Shown: one piece after another, positions 9,344-20,305 of the stretch | Position numbering within the stretch: the first letter of the stretch is position 1 | Layout: the number at the start of each line of letters is the position of its first letter | Source of the DNA: Candidatus Muproteobacteria bacterium RBG_16_65_34 | Lineage (GTDB): Bacteria > Pseudomonadota > Gammaproteobacteria > Acidiferrobacterales > Sulfurifustaceae | Length of the DNA stretch: 47,611 nucleotides | Assembly: GCA_001785115.1 (NCBI GenBank) | Contig: MFSU01000102.1 | Location: forward strand, 1-47,611 | Reading direction: 5' to 3' | Position numbers and translations under genes: made by a program | The notes under the pieces: generated by a model | What the model saw: only the letters and a program-made list of their open reading frames with translations | Database searches by the model: none | What the model was told of the DNA's origin: nothing

Positions 9344-10492
9344 ATGCCGGTTTATCTCGACCATAACGCCACCACCCCGATGGACCCGCAAGTCCTGGAA
9401 GCGATGCTTCCCTATCTGGGGGAACATTTCGGCAATCCCTCGAGCGTGCATCGGTTCGGGCGCGCCGCGCGCGCGGCCGTGGAGCGGGCACGCGCGCAGG
9501 TGGCGGAGCTGGTGCAGGCGCACCCGAGCCAGGTGATCTTCACGAGCGGCGGCACCGAGGCCAATAATCTCGCGATCAAAGGCGCGGCGGCGCTTTGTGC
9601 GCCGGGCTTGATAGCCGTCGGCGCCACCGAGCACCCCTCGGTCGCGGAAGCGGCCGGCGCGCTGCGGCGGCAAGGTTGGCGGGTCGCGACGATTCCGGTC
9701 GATACGCAGGGTCGGATCGGACCGGAGGTCATCGAGGCGACGCTGCGGCAGCGGCCGGCGCTGGTGTGCGCGATGTTGGCGAACAACGAGACCGGCGTGA
9801 TCCAGGACATCGCGCGCCTCGCCGAGGCGGCGCGCGCGAGCGGCGCCATCCTGCACACCGATGCCGTGCAGGCCGCCGGGAAGATCGAAGTGAATTTCAC
9901 CGACTCCGGCGCGCAGTCGATGAGCCTCTCGGCGCACAAGATCAACGGACCGAAGGGCGCGGGTGCGCTGATCGTGGAAAAATCGGTTGAGATCGAGCCG
10001 CTGTTGCACGGCGGCGGCCAGGAAAAAAACCGGCGCTCGGGGACGGAAAATGTCGCCGGCATCGTGGGTTTCGGCGCGGCGGCCGCGGCGGCACGCGCGC
10101 GGCTTGCGGTTTACGGCGCGCGCATGAGCGCCCTGCGCGCGCGCCTCGAGTCCGGGCTGGACACGATCGGCGGTATCGAGGTCTTTGCCGCCGGGGCGCC
10201 GCGCCTGCCGAACACCGTGTGTTTCGCCGCCGCGGGCGTCGACGGCGAGGCGCTGGTGCTCCATCTCGACAAGGCGGGCGTGGCCGTGTCGAGCGGCGCG
10301 GCCTGCGCCAGCGGCACCGCCGAGCCGAGTCCGGTGCTCACCGCGATGGGTGTCGCGGCGGAACTGGCGCGCGGCGCGCTACGCGCGAGCCTCGGCGCGG
10401 GCAATACCGAGGAAGATATCGATATCTTTATTCGCGCACTGGCGGCGCAACTTCCGCGCCTGCGCGGCTTTGCCAGGGCGGCCTCGGCCTGA
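9344..10492 (+). CDS. cysteine desulfurase, NifS-like (additional to iscS)
   Basis: YLDHNATTPMDP, SAHKINGPKG, SSGAACASG. Confidence 0.93.
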   Translation: MPVYLDHNATTPMDPQVLEAMLPYLGEHFGNPSSVHRFGRAARAAVERARAQVAELVQAHPSQVIFTSGGTEANNLAIKGAAALCAPGLIAVGATEHPSVAEAAGALRRQGWRVATIPVDTQGRIGPEVIEATLRQRPALVCAMLANNETGVIQDIARLAEAARASGAILHTDAVQAAGKIEVNFTDSGAQSMSLSAHKINGPKGAGALIVEKSVEIEPLLHGGGQEKNRRSGTENVAGIVGFGAAAAAARARLAVYGARMSALRARLESGLDTIGGIEVFAAGAPRLPNTVCFAAAGVDGEALVLHLDKAGVAVSSGAACASGTAEPSPVLTAMGVAAELARGALRASLGAGNTEEDIDIFIRALAAQLPRLRGFARAASA

Positions 10493-10531
10493 ACCGGAAA
10501 AGCGCGCACGGGTTTGCAGAACGACCGAATC

Positions 10532-11746
10532 ATGAAGCAGCCGATTTATCTGGACTATTCCGCGACCACGCCGGTGGACCCGCGCGTGGCGGAGAAGATG
10601 TGGCGCTACCTCACGCCGGACGGCGACTTCGGCAACCCGGCCTCGCGCTCGCACGTCTTCGGCTGGCGCGCCGAGGAGGCGGTCGAGGAGGCGCGGGCGA
10701 ATGTCGCGGCGCTGATCGGCGCCGACCCGAAGGAGATCGTGTGGACCTCGGGGGCGACGGAAGCGGACAACCTCGCGCTCAAGGGGGTCGCCCACTTCTA
10801 CGGCAAGAAAGGCCGGCACCTCGTCACCTGCAAGACCGAGCACAAGGCGGTGCTCGACACCTGCCGCCAACTCGAGCGCGAGGGCTTCGAGGTCACCTAT
10901 CTCGACCCCGAGCCGAGCGGGCTTGTGGATCTCGCGAAGCTCGAGGCCGCCATGCGCCCCGACACCACTCTGGTCTCCCTCATGCACGTGAACAACGAGA
11001 TCGGCGTGATCCAGGACATCGCCGCCGTCGGCGCGATGGTGCGCGCCCGGGGCGCGCTGTTTCACTCGGACGCCGCCCAAAGCGCCGGCAAGGCGCCGAT
11101 CGATGTCAACCGCATGAACGTGGATCTGCTGTCGCTCTCGGCGCACAAGATCTACGGCCCCAAGGGTATCGGCGCGCTCTACGTGCGCCGCAAGCCGCGC
11201 GTGCGCCTCGAGGCGCAGATGCACGGCGGCGGGCACGAGCGCGGCATGCGCTCGGGGACGCTCCCGACGCACCAGTGCGTCGGCATGGGCGAGGCCTTCC
11301 GGGTCGCGCGCGCGGAAATGGCCGCCGAGAACGAGCGCCTGCGCGCGCTGCGCGACCGGCTGTACCACGGGCTCAGGGACATGCCCGAGGTTTACGTGAA
11401 CGGCGATCTCGAGCAGCGTGTCGCCGGCAACCTCAACGTGAGCTTCAATTTCGTCGAGGGCGAGTCGCTCATCATGGCGCTCAGGGACATCGCCGTGTCC
11501 TCGGGCTCGGCCTGCACCTCGGCGAGCCTCGAACCCTCCTACGTGCTGCGGGCGCTCGGGCGCAACGACGAGCTTGCCCACAGCTCGATCCGCTTTACGA
11601 TCGGACGGTTCACGACGCCGCAGGAGATCGATTACACCGTAAGGCTCGTGCGCGAGAAGGTGGCGAAGCTGCGCGCGATGTCGCCGCTCTGGGAGATGTA
11701 CCAGGAGGGCGTGGACTTGAGCAAGGTACAGTGGGCGGGGCATTAA
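10532..11746 (+). CDS. iscS: cysteine desulfurase IscS
   Basis: [40 protein letters not shown]. Confidence 0.97.
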   Translation: MKQPIYLDYSATTPVDPRVAEKMWRYLTPDGDFGNPASRSHVFGWRAEEAVEEARANVAALIGADPKEIVWTSGATEADNLALKGVAHFYGKKGRHLVTCKTEHKAVLDTCRQLEREGFEVTYLDPEPSGLVDLAKLEAAMRPDTTLVSLMHVNNEIGVIQDIAAVGAMVRARGALFHSDAAQSAGKAPIDVNRMNVDLLSLSAHKIYGPKGIGALYVRRKPRVRLEAQMHGGGHERGMRSGTLPTHQCVGMGEAFRVARAEMAAENERLRALRDRLYHGLRDMPEVYVNGDLEQRVAGNLNVSFNFVEGESLIMALRDIAVSSGSACTSASLEPSYVLRALGRNDELAHSSIRFTIGRFTTPQEIDYTVRLVREKVAKLRAMSPLWEMYQEGVDLSKVQWAGH

Positions 11747-11751
11747 CAGCA

Positions 11752-11832
11752 GGTACGAGGGTCGAGATACGAGGTACGAGGGAAATGAAGGACGACTTTT
11801 TTCCTCGGCTCTCGTACCTCGCGTCTCGTACC
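11752..11832. repeat. heptad-word inverted array (TACGAGG x4 / CCTCGTA-type x4)
   Basis: tacgagg|gtcgaga|tacgagg|tacgagg facing cctcggc|tctcgta|cctcgcg|tctcgta. Confidence 0.9.
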
Positions 11833-11848
11833 GGAAGATGAGGTAAAC

Positions 11849-12259
11849 ATGGCGTATAGCGACAAGGTGCTGGATCATTACGAGAACCCGCGTAACGTGG
11901 GCGCGCTCGACAAGAACGACCCGAACGTCGGCACCGGCATGGTGGGCGCGCCGGCCTGCGGCGACGTGATGAAGCTGCAGATCAAGGTCAACGAGCAGGG
12001 CGTCATCGAGGACGCCAAGTTCAAGACCTATGGCTGCGGGAGCGCGATCGCCTCGAGCTCGCTTCTGACCGAATGGGTCAGGGGCAAGACCCTGGAGGAG
12101 GCCACGAGCATCAAGAACACCGAGATCGCCGCGGAGCTGGCGCTGCCGCCGGTGAAGATCCACTGCTCGGTGCTCGCGGAGGACGCGATCAAGGCCGCGA
12201 TCGCCGACTATCAGGCAAAGGCGGCCGCGCGCAAGAACAAGCCGGCGAACGCCGCTTGA
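11849..12259 (+). CDS. iscU: Fe-S scaffold IscU
   Basis: MAYSDKVLDHYENPRNVG, APACGDVMKLQIKV. Confidence 0.97.
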   Translation: MAYSDKVLDHYENPRNVGALDKNDPNVGTGMVGAPACGDVMKLQIKVNEQGVIEDAKFKTYGCGSAIASSSLLTEWVRGKTLEEATSIKNTEIAAELALPPVKIHCSVLAEDAIKAAIADYQAKAAARKNKPANAA

Positions 12260-12300
12260 TCCGGAATCCGTGATTCGTGATCCGTAAACCGTAAATCGTT
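12259..12300. repeat. heptad-word array (ATCCGTG-type x6)
   Basis: atccgga|atccgtg|attcgtg|atccgta|aaccgta|aatcgtt. Confidence 0.85.
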
Positions 12301-12317
12301 TTAGAGGTGCAACCAAC

Positions 12318-12641
12318 ATGGCAATTACCGTAACCCCCGCCGCGGCGGAACGCGTGCGTAACTTTCTGGAGAAGCGTGGCAAGGGCGTGGGGCTGCGCCT
12401 GGGCGTGCGCAGCTCGGGCTGCTCGGGGCAGGCCTACGTGATCGAATACGCGGACCGGGTCGAGCCGGAGGACAAAGTCTACGAGGACCAGGGGGTGAAG
12501 ATCATCGTGGACCCCAAGAGCCTCATCTACCTCGAAGGCACCCAGCTCGATTACACCCGCGAGGGCTTGAACGAGGGGTTCAAGTTCAATAACCCCAACG
12601 TGAAGGACACCTGCGGCTGCGGCGAGAGCTTCAACGTCTGA
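12318..12641 (+). CDS. iscA: A-type Fe-S carrier IscA
   Basis: [20 protein letters not shown]. Confidence 0.97.
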   Translation: MAITVTPAAAERVRNFLEKRGKGVGLRLGVRSSGCSGQAYVIEYADRVEPEDKVYEDQGVKIIVDPKSLIYLEGTQLDYTREGLNEGFKFNNPNVKDTCGCGESFNV

Positions 12642-12655
12642 GTCCGGCGGTTCGC

Positions 12656-13186
12656 ATGCAGGCCGATCTCAGGAAAAATTATTTCGAGCTGTTCGGCCTC
12701 GCGGCCGCCTTCGATATCGATCCCGCCGATCTTGCCGCGCGCTATCGGGACCTCGCCCGGCGCCTGCATCCGGACAAGTTCGCCGCCCGCCCCGATCCCG
12801 AGCGGCGCCTTTCCTTGCAGTTGACGGCGCGGCTCAACGAGGCCTTTCAGGTGCTCAAGGACCCGATCAGGCGCGGACGCTACCTGCTGAGCCTGCGGGG
12901 CGTGGATCTCGGCGAGGAGACCGATACCGCGATGGACCCGGCGTTTCTCATGGAGCAGATGGAGCTGCGCGAGGCCCTGGCGCAGGCGCGCGGGTGCGCC
13001 GATCCGCGCACGCGGCTCGCGGAGCTGGCGAACGACATCCAGCGGCGGCTCGCGGCCAAGCTGCATACGCTCGCGGCGCAGCTTCAGCAGGACCGGAGTT
13101 CCGAGGCGCGCGCGACGCTGCGCGAGATGCAGTTTCTGGAAAGATCGCGCCGGGAAATAGACAACCTCGAAGAAGAGCTGGCCTGA
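12656..13186 (+). CDS. hscB: co-chaperone HscB
   Basis: J-domain with HPD (RRLHPDKFA). Confidence 0.95.
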   Translation: MQADLRKNYFELFGLAAAFDIDPADLAARYRDLARRLHPDKFAARPDPERRLSLQLTARLNEAFQVLKDPIRRGRYLLSLRGVDLGEETDTAMDPAFLMEQMELREALAQARGCADPRTRLAELANDIQRRLAAKLHTLAAQLQQDRSSEARATLREMQFLERSRREIDNLEEELA

Positions 13187-13247
13187 CGGGGCATCCGCCG
13201 CCGGGCCGCGCGTTAGGGCGCGGCGCTTGTAAACCCCGACGCCAACC

Positions 13248-15263
13248 GTGAACATTCGCCCCATGGCCTTGCTGCACATCAGCGAACCTGGGCGCACGCC
13301 CGCGCCGCATGCACGCCGCTACGTCCTCGGCATCGATCTGGGCACGACGAACTCGCTGGTGGCCTGCGTGCGCAGCGGCGTCGCCGAGACCCTGCCGGAC
13401 GACAACGGGCGGCATCTGCTGCCCTCGGTGGTGCGGTATCTGCGCGGCGCCGCCCCGGTCGTCGGGTACGAGGCGATCGCCGTGGCGCATGAAGACCCCT
13501 TGAACACCATCGCCTCGGTCAAGCGCCTCATGGGACGCGGGGTCGAGGACGTGAAGCGCCTGGGCCGGACGCTGCCGTACGAATTCACCCAAGCCGATTC
13601 GGCGATGCCACGCATCCGCACGGTGGCGGGCGAGCTGAGCCCGGTGGAGGTCTCGGCCGAGATCCTGAAGGAGCTGAAGCGGCGCGCGCAGGCCACACTC
13701 GGCGCGGAGGTCCGCGACGCCGTGATCACGGTGCCGGCCTACTTCGACGACGCCCAGCGCCAGGCGACCAAGGACGCCGCGCGCGTTGCCGGCCTGAACG
13801 TCCTGCGGCTCCTGAACGAGCCGACGGCCGCGGCGCTCGCCTACGGGCTCGACCGCCGGGCCGAAGGGGTTTACGTCGTCTACGACCTGGGCGGTGGCAC
13901 GTTCGATGTGTCGCTGCTGCGGCTCAACCGCGGCGTGTTCGAGGTGCTCGCGACCGCGGGCGACTCGGCCCTCGGGGGTGACGACATGGACCACGCCGTC
14001 GCCGAGTGGCTGATGCGCGCGGCCGGGATCGGCGACGACGATGTGCAGGGAGGTACCGGTGTCGGTCGCTTACAGCATCCTGCTTCTCGCGACACTGGTA
14101 CATCCCTGTACGGCGCGGGGGACAGGATGTCGGGAGCGACCGCCGATCGCAAACGGCTGCGGCGGCTCTTGCGCGATGCGCGTGCGGCGCGGGAAGCGCT
14201 GACGCAGAATTCACGCACGCCGGTGCAGGTCGCGCGGGCGGACGGCTCCGTGTGGGAGGGTGCGCTCACACGCGCGCAGCTCCAGGCGCTCGTCGAGCCC
14301 CTCATCGACCGAACGCTTCCGCCGTGCCGCCGGGTGCTGCGCGACGCCGGCCTGCGCGCGGACGAGGTGCTGGGCGTGGTGCTGGTGGGCGGGGCGACGC
14401 GCATGCCGCGCGTGCGGGAAAAGGTCGCCGAGTTCTTCGGGCGCGCGCCGCTCGCCGACATCGACCCCGACCGGGTGGTCGCCGTCGGCGCGGCCATCCA
14501 GGCCGACGCGATCGGCGGCAACCGGCGGGACGACGATCTGTTGCTGCTCGATGTCATTCCGCTCGCGCTCGGCATCGAGATCATGGGCGGCATGGTGGAG
14601 AAGATCGTTCCGCGCAACACCACGATTCCGGTGGCGCGCGCCCAAGACTTCACGACCTACAAGGACGGCCAGACGGCGCTCCTGGTTCACGTGCTGCAAG
14701 GCGAGCGCGAGCTCATCGCCGACTGCCGATCGCTCGCCCGGTTCGAGCTTCGGGGCATCCCGCCCATGGCCGCGGGCGCGGCGCGCATCCGCGTCACCTT
14801 CCAGGTGGACGCCGACGGGCTCCTGAGCGTCTCCGCACGCGAACAGACCACGGGCGCGGAGAGCCACGTCGCCGTCAAACCCTCCTACGGCCTCACGGAC
14901 GCGGAGATCGAGCGCATGCTGCGCGACTCGATCGCGCATGCGCGCGAGGACGAGGCGGCGCGGACACTTCGCGAACAGCAGGTCGAGGCGGACCGGATGA
15001 TCGAGGCGGTGACGGCGGCGCTCGCGGCCGACGGCGCGCGCCTCCTGAGCGCGGACGAGCGTGCCGCGATCGAGGCGCGCGTTGCGGAATTGAAGGTGGC
15101 GCGGGACGGGGATGAGGCGCGCGCGATCAAGCGCGCGGTCGAGGCGCTGGATGGGGCGACCGGCGGCTTCGCCGCGCGGCGCATGGACGATGCCGTGCGT
15201 GCGGCCCTGGCGGGGCATCGTCTTGAGGAATTCAGCCCGTCCCCGGAGCCGAAACCGCGCTGA
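13248..15263 (+). CDS. hscA: Fe-S chaperone HscA, carrying an in-frame palindromic insertion
   Basis: [45 protein letters not shown]; extra about 28 aa near 14061-14144. Confidence 0.96.
   Translation: MNIRPMALLHISEPGRTPAPHARRYVLGIDLGTTNSLVACVRSGVAETLPDDNGRHLLPSVVRYLRGAAPVVGYEAIAVAHEDPLNTIASVKRLMGRGVEDVKRLGRTLPYEFTQADSAMPRIRTVAGELSPVEVSAEILKELKRRAQATLGAEVRDAVITVPAYFDDAQRQATKDAARVAGLNVLRLLNEPTAAALAYGLDRRAEGVYVVYDLGGGTFDVSLLRLNRGVFEVLATAGDSALGGDDMDHAVAEWLMRAAGIGDDDVQGGTGVGRLQHPASRDTGTSLYGAGDRMSGATADRKRLRRLLRDARAAREALTQNSRTPVQVARADGSVWEGALTRAQLQALVEPLIDRTLPPCRRVLRDAGLRADEVLGVVLVGGATRMPRVREKVAEFFGRAPLADIDPDRVVAVGAAIQADAIGGNRRDDDLLLLDVIPLALGIEIMGGMVEKIVPRNTTIPVARAQDFTTYKDGQTALLVHVLQGERELIADCRSLARFELRGIPPMAAGAARIRVTFQVDADGLLSVSAREQTTGAESHVAVKPSYGLTDAEIERMLRDSIAHAREDEAARTLREQQVEADRMIEAVTAALAADGARLLSADERAAIEARVAELKVARDGDEARAIKRAVEALDGATGGFAARRMDDAVRAALAGHRLEEFSPSPEPKPR
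14063..14142. repeat. nested palindromic element inside hscA
   Basis: arms cggtcgct/agcgaccg, catcctg/caggatg and gtaca-tccc-tgtac, nearly concentric. Confidence 0.9.
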
Positions 15264-15603
15264 TATGCCGCAACTCAGCTTCCTGCCGCATCCGGAGATC
15301 TGCCCGGACGGAAAGACGATCGAGGTCGAGCCGGGCGTGAGTATCTGCGATGCGGCGTTGCGCGCCGGCATCTCAATCGAGCACGCCTGCGAGAAATCCT
15401 GCGCCTGCACCACCTGCCACGTTATTGTCCGGCGGGGCTTCGCGAGCCTGGCACCCGCCGCGGAGCCGGAGGAGGATCTGCTCGACAAGGCCTGGGGGCT
15501 CGAGCCCGAGTCACGGCTTTCCTGCCAGGCGCGGGTCGGGCGGGAGGATCTGGCGATCGAAATCCCCCGGTACACGATCAATCTTGCCTCCGAGCGCCGT
15601 TGA
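15264..15603 (+). CDS. fdx: 2Fe-2S ferredoxin, ISC type
   Basis: HACEKSCACTTCHVIV, LSCQARV. Confidence 0.95.
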
Positions 15604-15617
15604 CCGAGGAGCGACCC

Positions 15618-15821
15618 ATGGGTCTTAAATGGAACGACAGCCGTGAAATCGCGATCCGCCTGTGCGAAGCGCGTCCGGGCATCGACCCCATGACCGTGCG
15701 GTTCACCGATCTGCGGCTGTGGGTCCTGGGGCTTGCGGACTTCGAGGACGACCCGGGCCGCTCGGGCGAGAAAATCCTCGAGGCCATCCAGATGGCCTGG
15801 GCGGAGGAATTCGAGGGCTGA
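15618..15821 (+). CDS. iscX: IscX
   Basis: MGLKWNDSREIAIRL...DPMTVRFTDL...ILEAIQMAW. Confidence 0.93.
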   Translation: MGLKWNDSREIAIRLCEARPGIDPMTVRFTDLRLWVLGLADFEDDPGRSGEKILEAIQMAWAEEFEG

Positions 15822-15898
15822 AGCGCCCGCGCGTTGGTGAAATTGCTTGGCGCACAATTGTTTAGCCCCCCACAAGGCGCTAAACTATGGCGTCAAAC

Positions 15899-15944
15899 CC
15901 GGGGAAATCCCGGTTTTTTCTTTAGGCCCGGTTTTTTCTTTAGG
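15899..15944 (+). terminator. terminator-like hairpin with 18-nt tandem duplication of its 3' arm/T-run
   Basis: ccggg-gaaat-cccgg-TTTTTT, then cccggttttttctttagg repeated perfectly at 15909-15926 and 15927-15944. Confidence 0.7.
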
Positions 15945-15977
15945 CTTGACCCATTTTACCGAACCCGCGGAGCGTAT

Positions 15978-16409
15978 ATGGCCGTTGAACGCACACTTTC
16001 GATCATCAAGCCCGATGCCGTCGCCAAGAACCTGATCGGCGAGATCAACCGCCGCTTCGAGCGGGCGGGGCTGCGCATTGTCGCCGCCAGGATGCTGCAC
16101 CTGACCACGGAGCAGGCCGAGGGCTTCTACGCCGTGCACAAGGAGCGGCCGTTTTACCGCGACCTCGTGAAGTTCATGACCTCGGGGCCGGTCCTGGCGC
16201 AGGTGCTCGAGGGCGAGCGCGCGGTCGCGAAGAACCGCGAGCTGATGGGCGCCACCGACCCCAAGAAGGCCGCGCCCGGCACGATCCGCGCGGATCTCGC
16301 GTCTAACGTCGAGGAGAACGCGGTGCACGGGAGCGACGCCCCCGAGACGGCCGGGGCCGAGATCGAGTATTTCTTTCGCAACGGCGAGATCTGCCCGCGC
16401 ACGCGTTGA
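15978..16409 (+). CDS. ndk: nucleoside diphosphate kinase
   Basis: [30 protein letters not shown]. Confidence 0.97.
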   Translation: MAVERTLSIIKPDAVAKNLIGEINRRFERAGLRIVAARMLHLTTEQAEGFYAVHKERPFYRDLVKFMTSGPVLAQVLEGERAVAKNRELMGATDPKKAAPGTIRADLASNVEENAVHGSDAPETAGAEIEYFFRNGEICPRTR

Positions 16410-17518
16410 GAAGCGACTTGGAGCACACGGACAAGACCAATCTGCTGAACCTCGATCGCCGCGGGCTCGCGGAGTTTTTCGCGGGCCACGGCGAGCGGCC
16501 GTTTCGCGCCCAGCAGGTCGTGCAGTGGATTCACCAGTACGGCGTCGACGATTTCGACGCCATGACGAACCTGGGCAAGGACCTGCGCGCGCGTCTGAAG
16601 GAGATCGCCGAGATCCGCGCGCCGGGCGTTTCGCGCGACCAGCAGGCCGAGGACGGCACGCGCAAATGGCTCCTGGGCCTCGATGCCGGCAACGGCGTGG
16701 AGACCGTATTCATTCCGGAGGACGACCGCGGCACGTTGTGCGTCTCCTCGCAGGTCGGCTGCACCCTCGCCTGTTCCTTCTGCGCCACGGGCCGCCAGGG
16801 CTTCAGCCGCAATCTCACCGTCGCCGAGATCATCGGCCAGCTCTGGCAGGCGAACCGCCTGCTGCGCGCCGACCCGAAGGCCGAGCGCGTCATCACCAAC
16901 GTCGTGTTCATGGGCATGGGCGAGCCGCTGCTCAACTTCGACAACGTGGTGACGGCCATGCGGCTCATGCTGGACGATTTCGCCTACGGGCTTTCCTGGC
17001 GCCGCGTCACGGTCAGCACCGCGGGACTGGTGCCGTTGATCGACCGGCTGCGCGCGGAATGTCCGGTGGCGCTCGCGGTGTCGCTGCACGCGCCGAACGA
17101 TGCGTTGCGCGATGAGCTGGTGCCGCTCAACAAGAAATACCCCATCCGCGAGCTGCTCGATGCCTGCAAGCGCTACACCGCCGGCGAGCCGCGGCGGCGC
17201 ATCACCTTCGAGTACGTGATGCTCGACGAAGTGAACGACTCCCTCGCGCAGGCGCGCGAACTCGTCCGGATCCTGGAGGGGGTGCCCGCGAAGGTGAACC
17301 TGATCCCGTTCAACCCGTTCCCGCAGACCGAGTACCGGCGCTCGCCGCCGGAGCGCATCGACCGGTTCCGCGATATCCTGATGCAGGCCGGGCTCATGAC
17401 CATCACGCGCAAGACCCGCGGTGAAGACATCGACGCCGCCTGCGGGCAGCTCGCCGGAAAGGTCCAGGACCGCACGCGCCGCGGCCGCCGCGCCGCGGGC
17501 CAGGCGAATCTCCCATGA
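16406..17518 (+). CDS. rlmN: 23S rRNA (adenine2503-C2)-methyltransferase RlmN
   Basis: [28 protein letters not shown]. Confidence 0.96.
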   Translation: MRSDLEHTDKTNLLNLDRRGLAEFFAGHGERPFRAQQVVQWIHQYGVDDFDAMTNLGKDLRARLKEIAEIRAPGVSRDQQAEDGTRKWLLGLDAGNGVETVFIPEDDRGTLCVSSQVGCTLACSFCATGRQGFSRNLTVAEIIGQLWQANRLLRADPKAERVITNVVFMGMGEPLLNFDNVVTAMRLMLDDFAYGLSWRRVTVSTAGLVPLIDRLRAECPVALAVSLHAPNDALRDELVPLNKKYPIRELLDACKRYTAGEPRRRITFEYVMLDEVNDSLAQARELVRILEGVPAKVNLIPFNPFPQTEYRRSPPERIDRFRDILMQAGLMTITRKTRGEDIDAACGQLAGKVQDRTRRGRRAAGQANLP

Positions 17519-18294
17519 GCATACGTCTCCGCGCCCTGACGATGCTTGTGCTCGCGGCCGCGCTCGCGGGCTGCGTCTCGAGCGCCGAGCGCAGCGCCGA
17601 GGCCGCGCGCAAGCAGCGGCTCATCGAGACCCAGGTCCAGCTCGGCGCCGGCTACCTCCAGCGCGACCAGCCGGAGCTCGCCCTGGAGAACTTCAAGAAG
17701 GCGCTCGAGCTCGATCCGGACCATCCGCAGGCGAACAACATGATGGCCCTGCTCCAGTGGCGGCTGAAGAGCCACGACGAGGCGGAGAAATATTTCCGCA
17801 AGGCCCTGCGTGCGCGCGAGAACGATACCCCGGAGGTATGGAACAACTACGGCGCGTTTCTGTGCGACCGCGGGCGCTACGACGAATCCGTGAAGTGGTT
17901 CGAAAAGGCCGCAGGCACGCCGATGTACCGGGCGGCCGCGGGGGCGTACGAGAACGCGGGGTCGTGCCTGATGCGCAAGCCCGCGCCGGCGGCGGCGGAG
18001 AAATATTTCCGCGAGGCGCTCGGCCTCGACCCGAACCTGCCGAAGTCGCTGCAGCAGATGGCCCAAATCAGCTATGACGCGGGCCGGGCGCTTTCGGCCC
18101 GCGGCTTCATGCAGCGCTATTTCCAGGCCGTCGGCGACACGCCCGAGGCGCTCGCGCTGGCGGTGCGGATCGAGCGCGCGCTCGGCAACAAGAACGACGA
18201 GGCGAGCTTCGCGCTGCGCCTGCGCGGAAAATTCCCCGACTCCGCCGAGGCCAAGGCGTTTGCGGCCGAAGCGCGCGGCGCGAAGGGTAAGTGA
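17515..18294 (+). CDS. pilW: type IV pilus biogenesis lipoprotein PilW/PilF (TPR)
   Basis: lipobox LAGC, TPR repeats, downstream of rlmN. Confidence 0.88.
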   Translation: MSIRLRALTMLVLAAALAGCVSSAERSAEAARKQRLIETQVQLGAGYLQRDQPELALENFKKALELDPDHPQANNMMALLQWRLKSHDEAEKYFRKALRARENDTPEVWNNYGAFLCDRGRYDESVKWFEKAAGTPMYRAAAGAYENAGSCLMRKPAPAAAEKYFREALGLDPNLPKSLQQMAQISYDAGRALSARGFMQRYFQAVGDTPEALALAVRIERALGNKNDEASFALRLRGKFPDSAEAKAFAAEARGAKGK

Positions 18295-19175
18295 CGATGG
18301 AAACCACCGCCCCGGCGACCTCCGTGACCGGCCCCGGCGCGCAACTGCGCCTGGCGCGGGAGGATCTGCGGCTGGCACCGGAGGACGTGGCGCACATCCT
18401 GCACCTTTCGCCGCGGCAGATTCTCGCCCTGGAGAACGACCGTTACGACAGCCTCCCCGGGGCGACCTACGTGCGCGGGTATCTGCGCAGCTACGCCCAA
18501 CTGCTGGGGCTGCCCGCGGACACGGTGGTGGAGGCCTACAACCGCCTGACCGCCGCCCGCAAGCCCGTGGATCTCGGAAAGCTCACGCCGCCGCCCGAGG
18601 TCCGCAGCGACCATCACGTGATCCAGATTACCAGCGTCGTGGTTATTACGATCGTCCTGGGCCTTGCGGCGGTGTGGTGGCGCGGGGAGGAGACACCTTC
18701 GCGCGCCGTCCCGGCGCCGATGCCGGAACCGACTGCGCCGGCGCCGCCCGCGGCTGCGCCGGAGCCGCCGCCGGTGGTCGCGCCCGCGGCCCCGAAACCC
18801 GCGCCGGCGGGCGCCGCCAAGACCCAGACCGGACCGCAGGTCGCGGGCGCGACCGCTCCGGCGCCGCGCACGATCGCGGCGCCGGCGGATTCCATTGCGG
18901 CCGGCGCGCCGCGCGGCCGTCTGGTGCTGCATGTGGAGCGGGAGTCCTGGGCCGATGTGCGCGACGCGCGCGACAACAGGCTGCTGTATGAAATCGTTCC
19001 CGCCGGGAGCGCGATCGCGATCGAAGGGCCGGCGCCCTTCAACGTCTTTCTCGGCAACGTCGACGGCGTGCGCGTCGAGTTCAACGGCGCGCCCTACGAC
19101 GCCCAGCGACACCGGCGCGGCGCGGTCGCGCGCTTCACCGTGGGCGAACCCACAGGCGGCAACCATGTTCCGTGA
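18291..19175 (+). CDS. rodZ: RodZ-like HTH/TM/DUF4115 protein
   Basis: HTH_25 N-terminus [28 protein letters not shown] segment, C-terminal [15 protein letters not shown]. Confidence 0.88.
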   Translation: MTMETTAPATSVTGPGAQLRLAREDLRLAPEDVAHILHLSPRQILALENDRYDSLPGATYVRGYLRSYAQLLGLPADTVVEAYNRLTAARKPVDLGKLTPPPEVRSDHHVIQITSVVVITIVLGLAAVWWRGEETPSRAVPAPMPEPTAPAPPAAAPEPPPVVAPAAPKPAPAGAAKTQTGPQVAGATAPAPRTIAAPADSIAAGAPRGRLVLHVERESWADVRDARDNRLLYEIVPAGSAIAIEGPAPFNVFLGNVDGVRVEFNGAPYDAQRHRRGAVARFTVGEPTGGNHVP

Positions 19176-20295
19176 CAGCCCGGTCAAGCGACGCCCGAGC
19201 CGGCGCATCTCGGTCGGAGCGGTCCCCGTGGGCGGCGGCGCGCCGATCAGCGTGCAGAGCATGACCAACACCGAGACCACGGACGCCGCGGCGACCGTGG
19301 CGCAGATCCGCGCGCTCGAGGCCGCCGGCGCCGACATCGTGCGGGTCTCGGTGCCGACGATGGAGGCCGCCGAGGCCTTCGGGGCCATCAGGCGGCAGGT
19401 GCGCGTGCCGCTCGTGGCGGACATTCATTTCGACTACAAGATCGCGCTGCGCGTGGCCGAGCTCGGCGCCGATTGTCTGCGCATCAACCCCGGCAACATC
19501 GGGCGCGAGGACCGCGTGCGCGCGGTCGTGGACGCGGCGCGCGACCGCGGCATCCCGCTGCGCATCGGGGTGAACGCCGGTTCGCTCGAGAAGGACTTGC
19601 AGAAGAAATACGGCGAGCCCACGCCCGAGGCCCTGGTGGAGTCGGCCCTGCGCCACGTCGAGATCCTGGACCGGCTCGATTTCCACGACTTCAAGGTGAG
19701 CGTCAAGGCCTCGGACGTGTTCATGGCCGTGGCCGCCTACCGCAAGCTCGCCACGCTCATCGACAAGCCGCTGCACCTCGGCATCACCGAGGCCGGAGGG
19801 CTGCGTTCGGGCACGGTCAAGTCCGCGGTCGGCGTCGGCATGCTGTTGGCCGAAGGCATCGGCGATACCATCCGCATCTCGCTCGCCGCCGATCCGGTGG
19901 AGGAAGTGCGCGTGGGTTTCGACCTCCTCAGGGCCCTGCGGCTGCGCAACAAGGGCGTCAATCTGATCGCCTGTCCTTCGTGTTCGCGCCAGGAGTTCGA
20001 CGTCATCGCCACGGTCAACGCCCTCGAGGCGCGCCTCGAGGACATCCAGGAGCCGCTCGACGTGGCCGTCATCGGCTGCTGCGTCAACGGCCCCGGCGAG
20101 GCGCGCGGCGCGCAGATCGGGCTGGCGGGCGGCAACCCGAGCCTGCTCTACGTGCGCGGCAAGCCGGATCGCAAGATCGCCAACGAAAACCTCGTGGATG
20201 AGATCGAGCGCGCGGTGCGCGCGGAGCTCGAACGCCGGCGCGCGCCGCAGCCCGCGCCCGCCCCGGACGCGGTCGCCGGCACGCACCGCGGCTGA
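19165..20295 (+). CDS. ispG: 4-hydroxy-3-methylbut-2-enyl diphosphate synthase
   Basis: [38 protein letters not shown]. Confidence 0.97.
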   Translation: MFRDSPVKRRPSRRISVGAVPVGGGAPISVQSMTNTETTDAAATVAQIRALEAAGADIVRVSVPTMEAAEAFGAIRRQVRVPLVADIHFDYKIALRVAELGADCLRINPGNIGREDRVRAVVDAARDRGIPLRIGVNAGSLEKDLQKKYGEPTPEALVESALRHVEILDRLDFHDFKVSVKASDVFMAVAAYRKLATLIDKPLHLGITEAGGLRSGTVKSAVGVGMLLAEGIGDTIRISLAADPVEEVRVGFDLLRALRLRNKGVNLIACPSCSRQEFDVIATVNALEARLEDIQEPLDVAVIGCCVNGPGEARGAQIGLAGGNPSLLYVRGKPDRKIANENLVDEIERAVRAELERRRAPQPAPAPDAVAGTHRG

Positions 20296-20305
20296 GGAAT
20301 TCCTT

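Noticed and set aside
14045-14160. hscA pseudogene/frameshift
   Set aside because: The frame is open through the insertion and conserved HscA motifs continue to the normal C-terminus.
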